DNA from: Nucisporomicrobium flavum
Lineage (GTDB): Bacteria; Actinomycetota; Actinomycetes; Mycobacteriales; Micromonosporaceae
Direction of reading: 5' to 3'
DNA length: 64,000 nt
NCBI RefSeq assembly: GCF_016464385.1
Contig: NZ_JADMLH010000011.1
Coordinates: forward strand, 1 to 64,000
The notes beneath the pieces were generated by a model, which saw nothing but the letters and a program-made list of their open reading frames with translations, was not told the origin of the DNA and ran no database searches. The position numbers and the translations under genes are program-made. Positions 1-9,704 of the stretch are shown one piece after another (position 1 is the stretch's first letter; every line of letters begins with the position of its first letter).

Positions 1-109
1 CCAAGCGGTGATCGCCCTGGCCCGCCGCCTGATCGACGTTATTTGGGCCCTGCTGCGCGACGGCCGTGAGTTCCATCCCTCACCACCGCTCACCGCGAAC
101 GCGGCTTGA
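1..109 (+). CDS. IS110-family transposase, C-terminal end (partial)
   Basis: The window opens inside an open frame whose last 35 residues end at the TGA at 107-109. The readable tail contains ALARRLIDVIWALLRDGREF, the usual C-terminal helix of IS110/IS116/IS902-type transposases (DEDD catalytic domain plus Transposase_20 domain), where the gene normally ends just inside the element. The catalytic part lies outside the window, so I cannot say whether the element is intact. It sits directly upstream of the RHS gene in the same orientation, so the element end must lie between about 110 and 258. Family assignment rests on this short tail only. Confidence 0.6.
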   Translation, partial: QAVIALARRLIDVIWALLRDGREFHPSPPLTANAA

Positions 110-174
110 CATGGTCATTGAAACTCCTTGCCGACGGACGGCGGTCATCATCGGCGACGCCGTCTGCCATTGGA

Positions 175-227
175 TTGACACGCGGGCGGCGCGTGTCAGA
201 CCGGTGTCATTCGCGCGTGCCTAGGGT
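175..227 (+). promoter_or_regulatory. Inverted repeat and -10-like box upstream of the RHS gene
   Basis: A perfect inverted repeat with 9-bp arms (TGACACGCG / CGCGTGTCA) and a 5-nt spacer lies at 176-198. It begins inside a -35-like TTGACA at 175-180. A TAGGGT box at 222-227 would place a start about 25 nt before the ATG at 259, leaving room for the GGAAGGGG ribosome site. The palindrome could be an operator, or the tip of the neighbouring insertion element. The spacing to TAGGGT is too long for TTGACA to be its partner. Confidence 0.35.
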
Positions 228-258
228 CGCCGCAAACGGGGACCGGAAGGGGCGACGA

Positions 259-3200
259 ATGATCGGGAGAAGGTCTGTTCTGGCGGCGGTGCTGGTGACT
301 GTCCTCACCGGACCGGTGCCGGCCGCTCGGGCCGCGGCGGCGGAGCCGTCCCGGCCGCGCCCGCCCGCGGCGCTGCAGTCGGTGCCGGGCGGCGACCATC
401 CCGGGCGCAGCCCGGCCAAGGACCCCACGCCGGTCCTGAACGCCGCCCCGGCCACCGCGTGGCCCGCCGCCGGGACCACGGAGCTGACGACCGTGCGCGG
501 GAGCGCCGCCCAGGCCCGGTCCGCGGCGGCCCGTACCGCCGCCGGCGCGGGCGGCACCGCACCGCTGGTGGTGGCCGGCGAGCCGCGCACGGTACGCGTC
601 CAGACACTGGACCGGGCCCGCGCTCGCGGCGCCGGTCAGGAGCTGGTGTTCCGGGTGAGCCGGACCGACGGGGCTGCCGCCGCCGGCCGCGCCGTCGTGG
701 CCCTGCGGTACGGATCGTTCGCCGGGGCGTACGGCGGCGACTGGGCCGGCCGGCTGCGGCTGCTGCGGTTGCCCGAGTGCGCGCTGCGTACCCCCGGAGT
801 GCCGGGCTGCGCGGCGACCCCGCTGCGGACCACCAACGACGTCGCCGCCGGGGTGCTCAGCGCGGAGGTCGGCGTCGCCGCCTCCGGCACGCTGGTGGCC
901 CTGGCCGCCGGCCCCTCCGGCGACGGCGGCGACTATCAGGCCACCGACCTCAAGCCGTCCGGCACCTGGAGCGGCGGCGGCTCGGCCGGCGACTTCGCCT
1001 GGTCGTACGCGCTGCGCACGCCGCCCGCGCTCGGCGGTCCCGCACCCACCGTGGCGCTGGGCTACTCGGCGCAGGCCGTGGACGGGTTCACGGCGGCCAC
1101 CAACGCCCAGCCCAGCTGGGCCGGCGAGGGCTTCGGCTGGCAGCCCGGCTCGATCGACCGCGGCTACCGGGCCTGCGCCGACGACGGCCACGCCGGCGTC
1201 GGCGACCTGTGCTGGGCCGGCGAGAGCGTGGTGCTGAGCCTCAACGGACGGTCCAGCCCGCTGGTGTACGACGCCGCGGCGAAGCTCTGGCGCCCGGCGG
1301 CCGACGACGGCTCGCGGGTGGAACGGCTCACCGACACCGGCCTGGCCAACGGCGACGACGACGGCGAGCACTGGAAGGTCACCACGACCGACGGCACCCA
1401 GTACTTCTTCGGGCTCAACCGCCTGCCGGGCTGGCGGGCGTCGGAGAAGGACCCGCAGACCGATTCCGTCTCGTACGTGCCGGTGTTCGGCAACGACGAA
1501 GGCGAACCGTGCCACCGGTCGACGTTCGCCGCATCGAGCTGCCAGCAGGCGTACCGGTGGGGGCTGGACTACGTCGTCGACCCGCGCGGCAACACGATGT
1601 CGTACTTCTACAGCCGCGACATCAACCGGTACGCGCGCAACGTGACTGACACCGACACCCCGGAGTACGTCCGGTCCAGCCAGGTGCGGGAGATCGCTTA
1701 CGGTACGCGTCAGGAGGGCGGCGCGGACACGGTGTTCGCCGGCACCGCCCCGGCGCGGGTCCTGTTCGCCACCGCACCACGCTGCATCACTCCGGGTGCC
1801 ACCTGCGTACCGTCGAATCCCGCCAACTTCCCGGACGCGCCGCTCGACCAGTCATGCACCACGGCGAACTGTCGTGGCAGGTACTCGCCGACGTTCTGGA
1901 CGCTGAACCGGCTGGCGGGTGTGCGTACCGAGGTCGCCAGCGGCACCAAGACCTGGCGGGGCGTCGACGAGTGGCGGCTGGAACACGAGTTCAAGAACCC
2001 GGGCGACGGCCAGGCGAAGATCCTCTGGCTGCGCCAGATCACGCACTGCGGCCTGGTCGGCGGCGAGCTCTGCCTGCCACCGGTGACGTTCACGGCCGTC
2101 CAGGGCTCCAACCGGGTCGACCCGGCCGGCTCCACCAGCTCCATCATCCGCTACCGGATGCGTTCCATCGTCTCGGAGAGCGGCAGCCAGCTCACCGTCA
2201 CCTACTCCGAGCCGGAGTGCGTCGCGGGCACGAACGTCCCGTCCTCTCCGGACACCAACACGAAGCTGTGCTTCCCGCTCCACTGGCTGCCGCCGGGTGC
2301 GAGCAAGCCCAAGCTGGAGTACTTCCACAAGTACGTGGTGAAGGAGGTGACCGAGAGCGACCTCACCGGCGCCTCACCGGACCAGGTCACCACGTACGCC
2401 TATCCCGAGGCGCCGGCCTGGCACTCCGACGACAACGCGCTGACCCTGCCGGCCCGCCGCAGCTGGGGCCAGTGGCGCGGGTACGGCAAAGTCGTCGAGA
2501 CCGTCGGTGCTCCCGGGCAGACCCAGTCGCGCACCACGTTCTCGTACTTCCGCGGCATGAACGGCGACCGGCTCGAGAAGGGCACCCGCTCGGCCGAGCT
2601 GACCGACTGGGACGGCAACCGCGTGCCGGACTCCGACTGGCTCACCGGGCAGCTGTTCGAGCAGTTCACCCATCTGGGCACCACGCCGGCCGTGATCGAG
2701 CGGACGCGCAAGGACCCGTACCAGTTCGGCCCGACCGCGACCGCGTCGCTGAACGGCGTCACGATCGAGGCCCGGGTGGTGAACACGGCGTCCACCAGGA
2801 CCGACACCGCCCTCGACGGCGGCCGGGGCTGGCGTACCACCCGGCAGACGAACGTGTTCCTGGCCGACCGCACCGGGCGGCTCGACAGGGTGGACAACGA
2901 GGGCGACGTCAGCACCACGGCCGACGACCAGTGCACCCGGTACACGTACGCGTCCGACGCGGCCGGCACCTCGGTGACCAGCCTCGCCCGGGTGCAGACC
3001 GTGTCCGTGCGCTGCCAGGCCACCCCGGATCAGGCCACCGACGTCCTGTCCGACGTACGGACCTGGTACGACGGCGCCACCGCGTACGGCACGACGCTCA
3101 CCGCCGGCCTGGCGACCCGGGTCGAGGAGCGCTCCGGATGGGACGACGGCGCGCCGGTGTACACCACCACGAGTCGCAGGACGCACGACAGGCACGGCCG

Positions 3201-6200
3201 CGTCGCCGAGGAGTTCGACGCGCTCGACCGCCGCACCGCCACCGCGTACACGCCGGCCACCGGGGGGCCGGTCACCCGTACCGTGGTCACCGATCCGATG
3301 GGCTGGACCACGGCGATCGACAGCGACCCGGCGTGGGGCGCCCCGACGGTCGCCGAGGACGTCAACCGGCGCCGCACCGAGACGGCCTACGACCCGCTCG
3401 GCCGGCTGACCGGCGTGTGGCTGCCCGGCCGCGGCCGCACCGACCTGCCGGACATCGGCTACACGTACACCCTGCGCAACAGCGGCGGCCCCACGGTCGT
3501 CACCACGAAGAAGCTCAACCCGGCGGGCACCGGCCACATCGAGTCGGTCACGCTCTACGACGGCCGGCTGCGTGAGCGGCAGCGGCAGGTACCCGCGGTC
3601 GGGGGCGGCCGCATGATCAGCGAGACGATCTACGACTCGCGCGGCCTGGCGGCCAAGACCCGGCCGGCGTACTTCAACGCCGCCGCGCCGTCGCCGACGC
3701 TGTTCGCGCCGACCGGGGACACGGCGGTGCCGGCCCAGACCGTCACCACGTACGACGGCGCGGGCCGCCCGTCGGTGGAGGCGTTCCAGGTGGACGCGGC
3801 CGAGCGCTGGCGGACCACCACCACGTACGGCGGCGACCACACCCGCGTCGCCGTGCCGGTCGGTGGCACTGCCACGGCGAACTGGCTCGACGCGCGCGGC
3901 AACGTCGTCACCACCCGCCAGTACCACGGCAACGAGCCGGCCGGCGCGTACGACGAGACGGTCCGCACGTACACGAAGGCCGGTGACCTCGAGAGCGTCA
4001 CCGACGCGGCCGGCACCACCTGGCGGTACCGCTACGACCAGCGCCGCCGGAAGATCCGGGACGAGGATCCGGACAAGGGCGTGACGAAGTACGGCCTCGA
4101 CGACGCCGGCCAGCTCGTCACGATGACCGACGCCCGGGACGTGACGCTGGCGTACGAGCACGACGCGCTGGGCCGCCGTACGGCCGAGCACAAGGACTCC
4201 GTCACCGGCCCGCTGCTCGCCGAGTGGACCTACGACACCCTGGCGAAGGGCAAGCCGACCTCGGCGAAGCGCCACCAGGGCACGTCGGTGTACGAGACCG
4301 GCGTGACCGGCTACACCGACCGCTACCAGCCGACCGGCACCCGGGTCGTCATTCCCGCCGCCGAGGGCACACTCGCCGGCGAGTACACCTCCTCGTTGAC
4401 CTACGCGGCCGACGGCTCGGTGGCGACCCGCGGCATGCCGGCCCGCACGGGTGCCGCCGGGTTCGGCGGGCTGGCCGACGAGACCCTCACGTACGGCTAC
4501 AACGGGCTCGGCATGCCCACCACCGTGTCGGGGCTCAGCTCGTACGTCACCTCGACCGAGTACCGGCAGGACGGCCAGCTCTCCTCGGTCAACGCGACCG
4601 ACGGGTCGGGGCGCAACATCCTGCAGTACTGGACGTACGAGCACGGCACCGCCCGGCTCGCCGAGCACCAGGTCCTCGGTGACTTCGCGCAGGTGGTCGC
4701 GGCGGACACCACGTACCGCTACGACCAGCAGGGCAACGTCCTGTCGGTGTCGGACGACCTGGCCCAGTACGCCGCCGGGCAGGACGACACCCAGTGCTTC
4801 CGCTACGACCACCTGCGCCGGCTCACGAACGCCTGGACGCCCCGCTCGGGCGACTGCGGCGGGGACCCGGCCCAGGCGGACCTCGGCGGTCCCGCACCGT
4901 ACCGGCAGGCCTTCGGCTACACCGCCAGCGGCAACCGGACGTCGGTCACCGAGCAGACCGCGGGCGGGACGGTCACCCGTACGCTGGCCTACCCGGGGCC
5001 GGACGACGGTCAGCCGCACGCCGTCACCTCGGTCACCAGCAAGGTCGGCACGGCGGAGCAGACCGACGGGTACGACTACGACGACGCCGGCAACACCACC
5101 CGCCGGCCCGGCCCGACCGGCCCGCAGAAGCTGGACTGGGACGCCGAGGGGCGGCTCGCCGCTCTCACGGAGAACGGTGCCACCGCCAGCATCGTGTACG
5201 ACGCCGACGGCAACCGGCTCGTGCAGCGCGAGGCGAAGGGCAGCGTGCTGTACCTGGGCGGTGCGGAATTCCGCTCGGACGGCTCGGGCAAGGTGACCGG
5301 GACCCGGCTCTACGACCACGCCTCCGCCGGTCTGGTGGCGTCGCGGACCGCGGGCGCCGGGCTGTTCTGGCAGGCCGGGGATCACCAGGGCACCAGCCAG
5401 CACGCGTTCCGGGCGTCCGACCTCCAGCCGTCCCGGCGCCGGGCCACCCCGTTCGGCGGCGGCCGGGGTACCGCCGCACCTTGGCCCACGCTCTACGGGT
5501 TCGTGGGTGGCGCGCAGGACGGCGGCGGGACCGTCCACCTCGGAGCCCGCGAGTACGACCCGGCGCTGGGCCGGTTCATCTCGGTGGACCCGATCCTGGA
5601 CGTGGCCGACCCGCAGAGCATGCAGGGCTACGCGTACGCCAACAACACGCCGGTGACCGGTACGGACGCCGACGGGCTGCGCGTCTGCCTGGACGAGTGC
5701 GGCCGCGCCGACGACCTCATCAGCCAGCAGCACGAGAAAGCCGTCGAGCGCGAGCGCAAGGAGAACCTGCGGCTGTGCCCGCGCAACGTTCCGAGGGAGG
5801 ACTGCACCGGCTCGTACAAGCCCGACCCGCGGTCGATCAAGGATCAGCGGACCTACCGCAACGGCACCAAGCTGACCGTCTACCACGGCGGCGCCGTCGA
5901 GATCAACGGCTACATCCTGCCCACCGGCCATCCCGACCCGTACCTGCTGGCCGAGGCCACCGACGGGCGGGCGCCGGAGGTCGAGCGCACCCGCAACGGG
6001 CGCAGCGACTTCGAGCAGTCGATCCGGGGCGTGGCCGTGGGCTGCGAGTCGTTGGGCAAGGAGTGCTCGCCGACCTTCGCGCGGGCGGTCGTCAACGACG
6101 CGCGGGCCGCGCACGACCACAGCCTGCTGCCGTCGTACATCGGGGGCAGCGAGGTGTACGGCGGCGAGCCCGACGCGCCGGAGGTCGGTGACGTGGCCGG

Positions 6201-6522
6201 GCACCAGATGGCCAACGACGCCGAGAACCTGACCGGGTTCGCCAAGATGGACGCCCAGCGCAAGTATCACGAGGCCGGCTACAACACGACCGCCGGGTAC
6301 AAGAAGCATCCGAAGGACCGGGTGGCGGGGGCGGTGGTCGCCTGCGTCGTGGGTGCGTTGGGCGTCGGCACCTTCATCGGGGTCGGCACGGACATCTTCT
6401 ACGACAAGGCCAACAAAACCGCTTCGGGCTTCCTGACCAAGGGCGCCCGGGTCGCCGCGTTCACCAAGGCGGGGGTGGTGGGCTGCGCCACCAACGCTGC
6501 CACGGCGGTAATCCTCGGCTGA
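259..6522 (+). CDS. Secreted RHS/YD-repeat protein with variable C-terminal tip
   Basis: Predicted 2087-residue exported protein. I start it at ATG 259 because a GGAAGGGG ribosome site precedes it and it opens a signal peptide (MIGRRSVLAAVL...ARAAAA). An earlier in-frame start at 106 would put 51 unrelated residues before the signal. A long YD-repeat region forms the shell, then the RHS core near residues 1700-1807 with GAREYDPALGRFISVDPI and YAYANNTP. After the core come about 280 residues of unrelated sequence, the usual position of a polymorphic toxin tip. That tip ends in a Gly/Ala/Val-rich hydrophobic stretch and I recognise no nuclease or deaminase motif. The next gene is a regulator on the same strand, so no obvious immunity gene follows. 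Toxin function is inferred from architecture. Confidence 0.9.
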   Translation: MIGRRSVLAAVLVTVLTGPVPAARAAAAEPSRPRPPAALQSVPGGDHPGRSPAKDPTPVLNAAPATAWPAAGTTELTTVRGSAAQARSAAARTAAGAGGTAPLVVAGEPRTVRVQTLDRARARGAGQELVFRVSRTDGAAAAGRAVVALRYGSFAGAYGGDWAGRLRLLRLPECALRTPGVPGCAATPLRTTNDVAAGVLSAEVGVAASGTLVALAAGPSGDGGDYQATDLKPSGTWSGGGSAGDFAWSYALRTPPALGGPAPTVALGYSAQAVDGFTAATNAQPSWAGEGFGWQPGSIDRGYRACADDGHAGVGDLCWAGESVVLSLNGRSSPLVYDAAAKLWRPAADDGSRVERLTDTGLANGDDDGEHWKVTTTDGTQYFFGLNRLPGWRASEKDPQTDSVSYVPVFGNDEGEPCHRSTFAASSCQQAYRWGLDYVVDPRGNTMSYFYSRDINRYARNVTDTDTPEYVRSSQVREIAYGTRQEGGADTVFAGTAPARVLFATAPRCITPGATCVPSNPANFPDAPLDQSCTTANCRGRYSPTFWTLNRLAGVRTEVASGTKTWRGVDEWRLEHEFKNPGDGQAKILWLRQITHCGLVGGELCLPPVTFTAVQGSNRVDPAGSTSSIIRYRMRSIVSESGSQLTVTYSEPECVAGTNVPSSPDTNTKLCFPLHWLPPGASKPKLEYFHKYVVKEVTESDLTGASPDQVTTYAYPEAPAWHSDDNALTLPARRSWGQWRGYGKVVETVGAPGQTQSRTTFSYFRGMNGDRLEKGTRSAELTDWDGNRVPDSDWLTGQLFEQFTHLGTTPAVIERTRKDPYQFGPTATASLNGVTIEARVVNTASTRTDTALDGGRGWRTTRQTNVFLADRTGRLDRVDNEGDVSTTADDQCTRYTYASDAAGTSVTSLARVQTVSVRCQATPDQATDVLSDVRTWYDGATAYGTTLTAGLATRVEERSGWDDGAPVYTTTSRRTHDRHGRVAEEFDALDRRTATAYTPATGGPVTRTVVTDPMGWTTAIDSDPAWGAPTVAEDVNRRRTETAYDPLGRLTGVWLPGRGRTDLPDIGYTYTLRNSGGPTVVTTKKLNPAGTGHIESVTLYDGRLRERQRQVPAVGGGRMISETIYDSRGLAAKTRPAYFNAAAPSPTLFAPTGDTAVPAQTVTTYDGAGRPSVEAFQVDAAERWRTTTTYGGDHTRVAVPVGGTATANWLDARGNVVTTRQYHGNEPAGAYDETVRTYTKAGDLESVTDAAGTTWRYRYDQRRRKIRDEDPDKGVTKYGLDDAGQLVTMTDARDVTLAYEHDALGRRTAEHKDSVTGPLLAEWTYDTLAKGKPTSAKRHQGTSVYETGVTGYTDRYQPTGTRVVIPAAEGTLAGEYTSSLTYAADGSVATRGMPARTGAAGFGGLADETLTYGYNGLGMPTTVSGLSSYVTSTEYRQDGQLSSVNATDGSGRNILQYWTYEHGTARLAEHQVLGDFAQVVAADTTYRYDQQGNVLSVSDDLAQYAAGQDDTQCFRYDHLRRLTNAWTPRSGDCGGDPAQADLGGPAPYRQAFGYTASGNRTSVTEQTAGGTVTRTLAYPGPDDGQPHAVTSVTSKVGTAEQTDGYDYDDAGNTTRRPGPTGPQKLDWDAEGRLAALTENGATASIVYDADGNRLVQREAKGSVLYLGGAEFRSDGSGKVTGTRLYDHASAGLVASRTAGAGLFWQAGDHQGTSQHAFRASDLQPSRRRATPFGGGRGTAAPWPTLYGFVGGAQDGGGTVHLGAREYDPALGRFISVDPILDVADPQSMQGYAYANNTPVTGTDADGLRVCLDECGRADDLISQQHEKAVERERKENLRLCPRNVPREDCTGSYKPDPRSIKDQRTYRNGTKLTVYHGGAVEINGYILPTGHPDPYLLAEATDGRAPEVERTRNGRSDFEQSIRGVAVGCESLGKECSPTFARAVVNDARAAHDHSLLPSYIGGSEVYGGEPDAPEVGDVAGHQMANDAENLTGFAKMDAQRKYHEAGYNTTAGYKKHPKDRVAGAVVACVVGALGVGTFIGVGTDIFYDKANKTASGFLTKGARVAAFTKAGVVGCATNAATAVILG

Positions 6523-6547
6523 ACGAACGGCCGGGCCGGCGGCGGGT

Positions 6548-6580
6548 CACCCGGGCAATGCATTTCTCATCGCCCGGGTG
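6548..6580. terminator. Hairpin between RHS gene and SARP gene
   Basis: Perfect 9-bp arms CACCCGGGC (6548-6556) and GCCCGGGTG (6572-6580) with a 15-nt loop. It lies 26 nt after the RHS stop and 23 nt before the regulator start, with no T-run, so it could be either a terminator or a regulatory hairpin/operator for the SARP gene. Confidence 0.4.
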
Positions 6581-6603
6581 GCCCGGCTACCGTACGGTCC
6601 ATC

Positions 6604-9600
6604 ATGGAGTTCCGCCTGCTGGGTCCGTTCGAGGTGGCCGACGGGGGACGTCCGGTCGAGGTGAGCCGTCGCCGCCGCGAGCGGTGCCTGCTCGGTCTGC
6701 TCCTGCTGGAACCCGGCCGCGTCGTCGGCATCGACCGCCTCGTCGAGCTGCTCTGGGACGGGCCGCCCCCGGCCAACGCGCGATCCACGCTGAGCAGCCA
6801 CGTGTCACGGTTGCGCGGACAGCTCGACCCGGACCGGACCGGGCGGCACGGCGTGCGGATCGTCAACCGCGGCGACGCGTACCTGGTCGACGTCGTGCCG
6901 GAGTGCGTCGACGCCCACCTGTTCCGCACGCGGGTCGAGCGGGCGCGCACGATCGACGATCCGGCGGCCCGGGCGCGGATGCTGCGGGAGGCGCTCGCGT
7001 TGTGGCGCGGGCCGCTGCTGGCCGACGTCGCCACCGACCGGCTGCGCGACCGGGTCGGCGCCGGGCTGACCGAGCTGCGGCTCACCACCGTCGAATCCTG
7101 CGTGGAGGCCGATCTGGCCGCCGGTCGCCACGCCGTCGCGGTGACCGAGTTCGCCGACATCGTCGCCGCGAACCCGGGCCGGCAGCGGTTGCTGTCGCAC
7201 TACATGCTCGCGCTGTACCGCGCCGGTCGGCAGCTGGACGCGCTCGCCGCCTACCAGGAGGCGCGTACCCAGCTCGTCGAGCAGTACGGCCTCGACCCGG
7301 AGCCGGAGCTGCAACGGCTGCACGCGGCGATCCTGCGCCGCGACCCCGGCCTGGGCCCCGCCCCGGAGCGCGTGGTCGCCGGCACGGCGGCCACCGTCGC
7401 GCCGGCGCCCGCCCAGCTGCCGCTGCCGCCCCGGGGCTTCACCGGCCGGAACGCCGAGCTGGCCGCGCTCAGTGACCTGCTCGACGAGCGGGCCGCCACC
7501 CCCGCGGTGATCATCTCCGCCATCGCCGGTGCGGGCGGGGTGGGCAAGACCGCGCTGGCACTGCACTGGAGCGCCGGCGTGCGCGACCGCTTTCCCGACG
7601 GTCAGCTCTACCTGAACCTGCGCGGCTACTCGGCCGTGCCGCCGCTGACCGTGGAGGAGGCGCTCGGCCAGCTCCTGCGCGGCCTCGGCGTGCCGGTGGA
7701 ACGCGTGCCGGCGAATCCGGAGGAGGCGGCCGCCACCTACCGGACGCTGCTGGCCGGCCGGCGGACGCTCATCCTCCTCGACAACGCCGCCGACGTGGCC
7801 CAGGTCCGCCCGCTGCTGCCCGGCGGACCACCCAGCCTCGCGCTCGTGACCAGCCGCAACAGGATGGCCGGGCTGACCGCCATCGAGGGCGTCCACCGGG
7901 TGGCGCTCGGCCCGTTCAGCCCGGAGGAGGCGACCGGGTTCGTCCGCCGTACCCTCGGCGCCCGCCGGGCCGAGGGCGAGGCGGAGGCGGTCGCGGCGCT
8001 CGTCCGGGTCTGCGACCGGCTGCCGCTCGCGTTGCGCATCGCCGTCGCGAACATCAACGACAACCCGCACCAGACGATCGAGCGGTACCTCCGCGACGTC
8101 GACCGCGACCGGCTCGCCGCGCTCACAGTCGACGGCGACCCGCACACGGCGGTGCTCGCCGTGCTCGCAGTCTCGTACGCCCGGCTGACGGCCCCGGCGC
8201 AGCGGCTGTTCCGGCTGCTGAGCCTGCTCCCCGGCACCGACTTCGGCGTCGCCGCCGCGGCGGCCGTCGCGGAGCTGACCCCCGGCGCCGCGGCCCGCCT
8301 GATGGCCATGCTGGTCGAGGACCACCTGGTGGAGGAGCACGCGCCCGGCCGCTACACGATGCACGACCTCATCCGGCTGTACGCTCGGGACCAGGCCACC
8401 GCCGACGAAACCCCGGAGGATCGCGACCTGGCGGCCCGGCGCATCCTGCGCTGGTATCTCGCGGCCGCAACGGCGATGTGCCGCGTGGTCGCCCCGCACC
8501 GCCACCGCCCCGAGCCGCCGAGTCCCGCTCCTCCGCCACCGTTCCCCGAAGGCTCGGCCGCCGAAGCGCTCGCCTTCTTCGACGGCGAGCGCCACAACCT
8601 CGTCGCGGTCACCGATCTCGCCGGCCGGCTCGGCGACCACGAGACCACGGCCGCCCTCGCCGCCATGCTGGGCGCGTACTACCAGCGTTGCGGTGACGCC
8701 CCGGACAGCCTCGCCGTCTACGACGCCGGGCTGGCGGCCGCCCGGCACCTGGGGGACCGGTCCGCCCTGGCCACGTTCCACAACAGCCTCGGCATCGGCA
8801 ACGCCGTGCTGCTCCGGTACGCCGACGCGACCGAGCACCTGCGGCGGGCGTACGAGCTGAGCCAGGAGACCGGCGACCGCAACGCCCAGAGCCGCGCCCT
8901 GCTCAACCTGGGCCGGCTCCACCTCGAACAGGCCCGGTACGACGAGGCCCTGGACGCCTTCGAACGCTCCCTCGCCGCCCGCGAGGCCGCCGGAGCCCGC
9001 GGCCGCGGCTACCAGCTGAACAACATCGGCTACACCCACTACCGGCGTGGCGATCCCGACCGCGCGCTGGAGGTGCTGGACCGGGCGCTGCAGGCCCACC
9101 GTTCCGACGACGACCGGGGCGGTGAGGGCACGGCCCTCGACAGCATCGGCGTGGTCCACCTGGAACGCGGCGACACGGTGGCGGCGCTACGCCACTTCGA
9201 GGCCGCCCGCACCGCGCTGCGCGAGGCCGCCGACCCCGAGGCGGAGGCCGACACCCTGGTCAACCTCGGCGAGGTGAGGCTCCGGCGCGGCGAACACGAC
9301 GAGGCGGTCTCCTGCCTGCGGCTGGCGGTGGACCGATTCGCGGTGAACCCGGACCGGCGCGAGGCGTCCACCAGGGCCCGGCTCGCGGGCGCCCACCTGA
9401 CCGCCGGGGACGCCGCCGAGGCCCGGGCCGAACTGCGGGCCGCGCTGGCGGCGCTGGTCCGGCTGCCCGACCCCGCCACCGAGGCGACCGTGCACCGGAT
9501 GCTGAGCGACCTCGACCACCGGGAAGGCCACCCGGACTCCGCCCGCGACCACCTCCGCCGCGCGATCGACGGATACGTCCGAGCCGGAATGCCCGCCGAG

Positions 9601-9633
9601 GCGGACCGCCTCCGTCACCCGGGAAGCCGGTAG
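6604..9633 (+). CDS. SARP-family transcriptional regulator (AfsR-like) with NB-ARC and TPR domains
   Basis: 1009-residue regulator of the AfsR/DnrI/RedD type. The N-terminus MEFRLLGPFEV starts an OmpR-like winged helix (about 1-95), followed by the bacterial transcriptional activation domain (BTAD, about 96-242). Next is an NB-ARC-type NTPase with P-loop GAGGVGKT near residue 310 and an ILLDN Walker B-like strand, then tetratricopeptide repeats from about 640 to the end. Small SARPs stop after BTAD; this is the long AfsR/regulatory-ATPase layout, where nucleotide binding and TPR contacts gate DNA binding. No antibiotic biosynthesis cluster is visible next to it, so its targets are unknown; the GH43 gene follows in the same direction after a hairpin. 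Confidence 0.9.
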   Translation: MEFRLLGPFEVADGGRPVEVSRRRRERCLLGLLLLEPGRVVGIDRLVELLWDGPPPANARSTLSSHVSRLRGQLDPDRTGRHGVRIVNRGDAYLVDVVPECVDAHLFRTRVERARTIDDPAARARMLREALALWRGPLLADVATDRLRDRVGAGLTELRLTTVESCVEADLAAGRHAVAVTEFADIVAANPGRQRLLSHYMLALYRAGRQLDALAAYQEARTQLVEQYGLDPEPELQRLHAAILRRDPGLGPAPERVVAGTAATVAPAPAQLPLPPRGFTGRNAELAALSDLLDERAATPAVIISAIAGAGGVGKTALALHWSAGVRDRFPDGQLYLNLRGYSAVPPLTVEEALGQLLRGLGVPVERVPANPEEAAATYRTLLAGRRTLILLDNAADVAQVRPLLPGGPPSLALVTSRNRMAGLTAIEGVHRVALGPFSPEEATGFVRRTLGARRAEGEAEAVAALVRVCDRLPLALRIAVANINDNPHQTIERYLRDVDRDRLAALTVDGDPHTAVLAVLAVSYARLTAPAQRLFRLLSLLPGTDFGVAAAAAVAELTPGAAARLMAMLVEDHLVEEHAPGRYTMHDLIRLYARDQATADETPEDRDLAARRILRWYLAAATAMCRVVAPHRHRPEPPSPAPPPPFPEGSAAEALAFFDGERHNLVAVTDLAGRLGDHETTAALAAMLGAYYQRCGDAPDSLAVYDAGLAAARHLGDRSALATFHNSLGIGNAVLLRYADATEHLRRAYELSQETGDRNAQSRALLNLGRLHLEQARYDEALDAFERSLAAREAAGARGRGYQLNNIGYTHYRRGDPDRALEVLDRALQAHRSDDDRGGEGTALDSIGVVHLERGDTVAALRHFEAARTALREAADPEAEADTLVNLGEVRLRRGEHDEAVSCLRLAVDRFAVNPDRREASTRARLAGAHLTAGDAAEARAELRAALAALVRLPDPATEATVHRMLSDLDHREGHPDSARDHLRRAIDGYVRAGMPAEADRLRHPGSR

Positions 9634-9650
9634 AGCGCCGGAGCGGCGCT
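9634..9650 (+). terminator. Hairpin directly after SARP stop codon
   Basis: AGCGCCG-GAG-CGGCGCT, perfect 7-bp arms with a 3-nt loop starting at the base after the TAG stop. No T-run, as usual for actinomycete terminators. Confidence 0.5.
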
Positions 9651-9704
9651 GAAGAACTCGGTGAGCCATGATGGAGCACCTTTACCGACCTCGATGGAGA
9701 ACAC

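Noticed and set aside
2374..6309. A 1311-codon open frame antisense to the RHS gene
   Set aside because: Composition is Arg/Val/Gly-rich without domains; it exists only because GC-rich codons leave few stops. The sense frame has RHS motifs, a signal peptide and a ribosome site.
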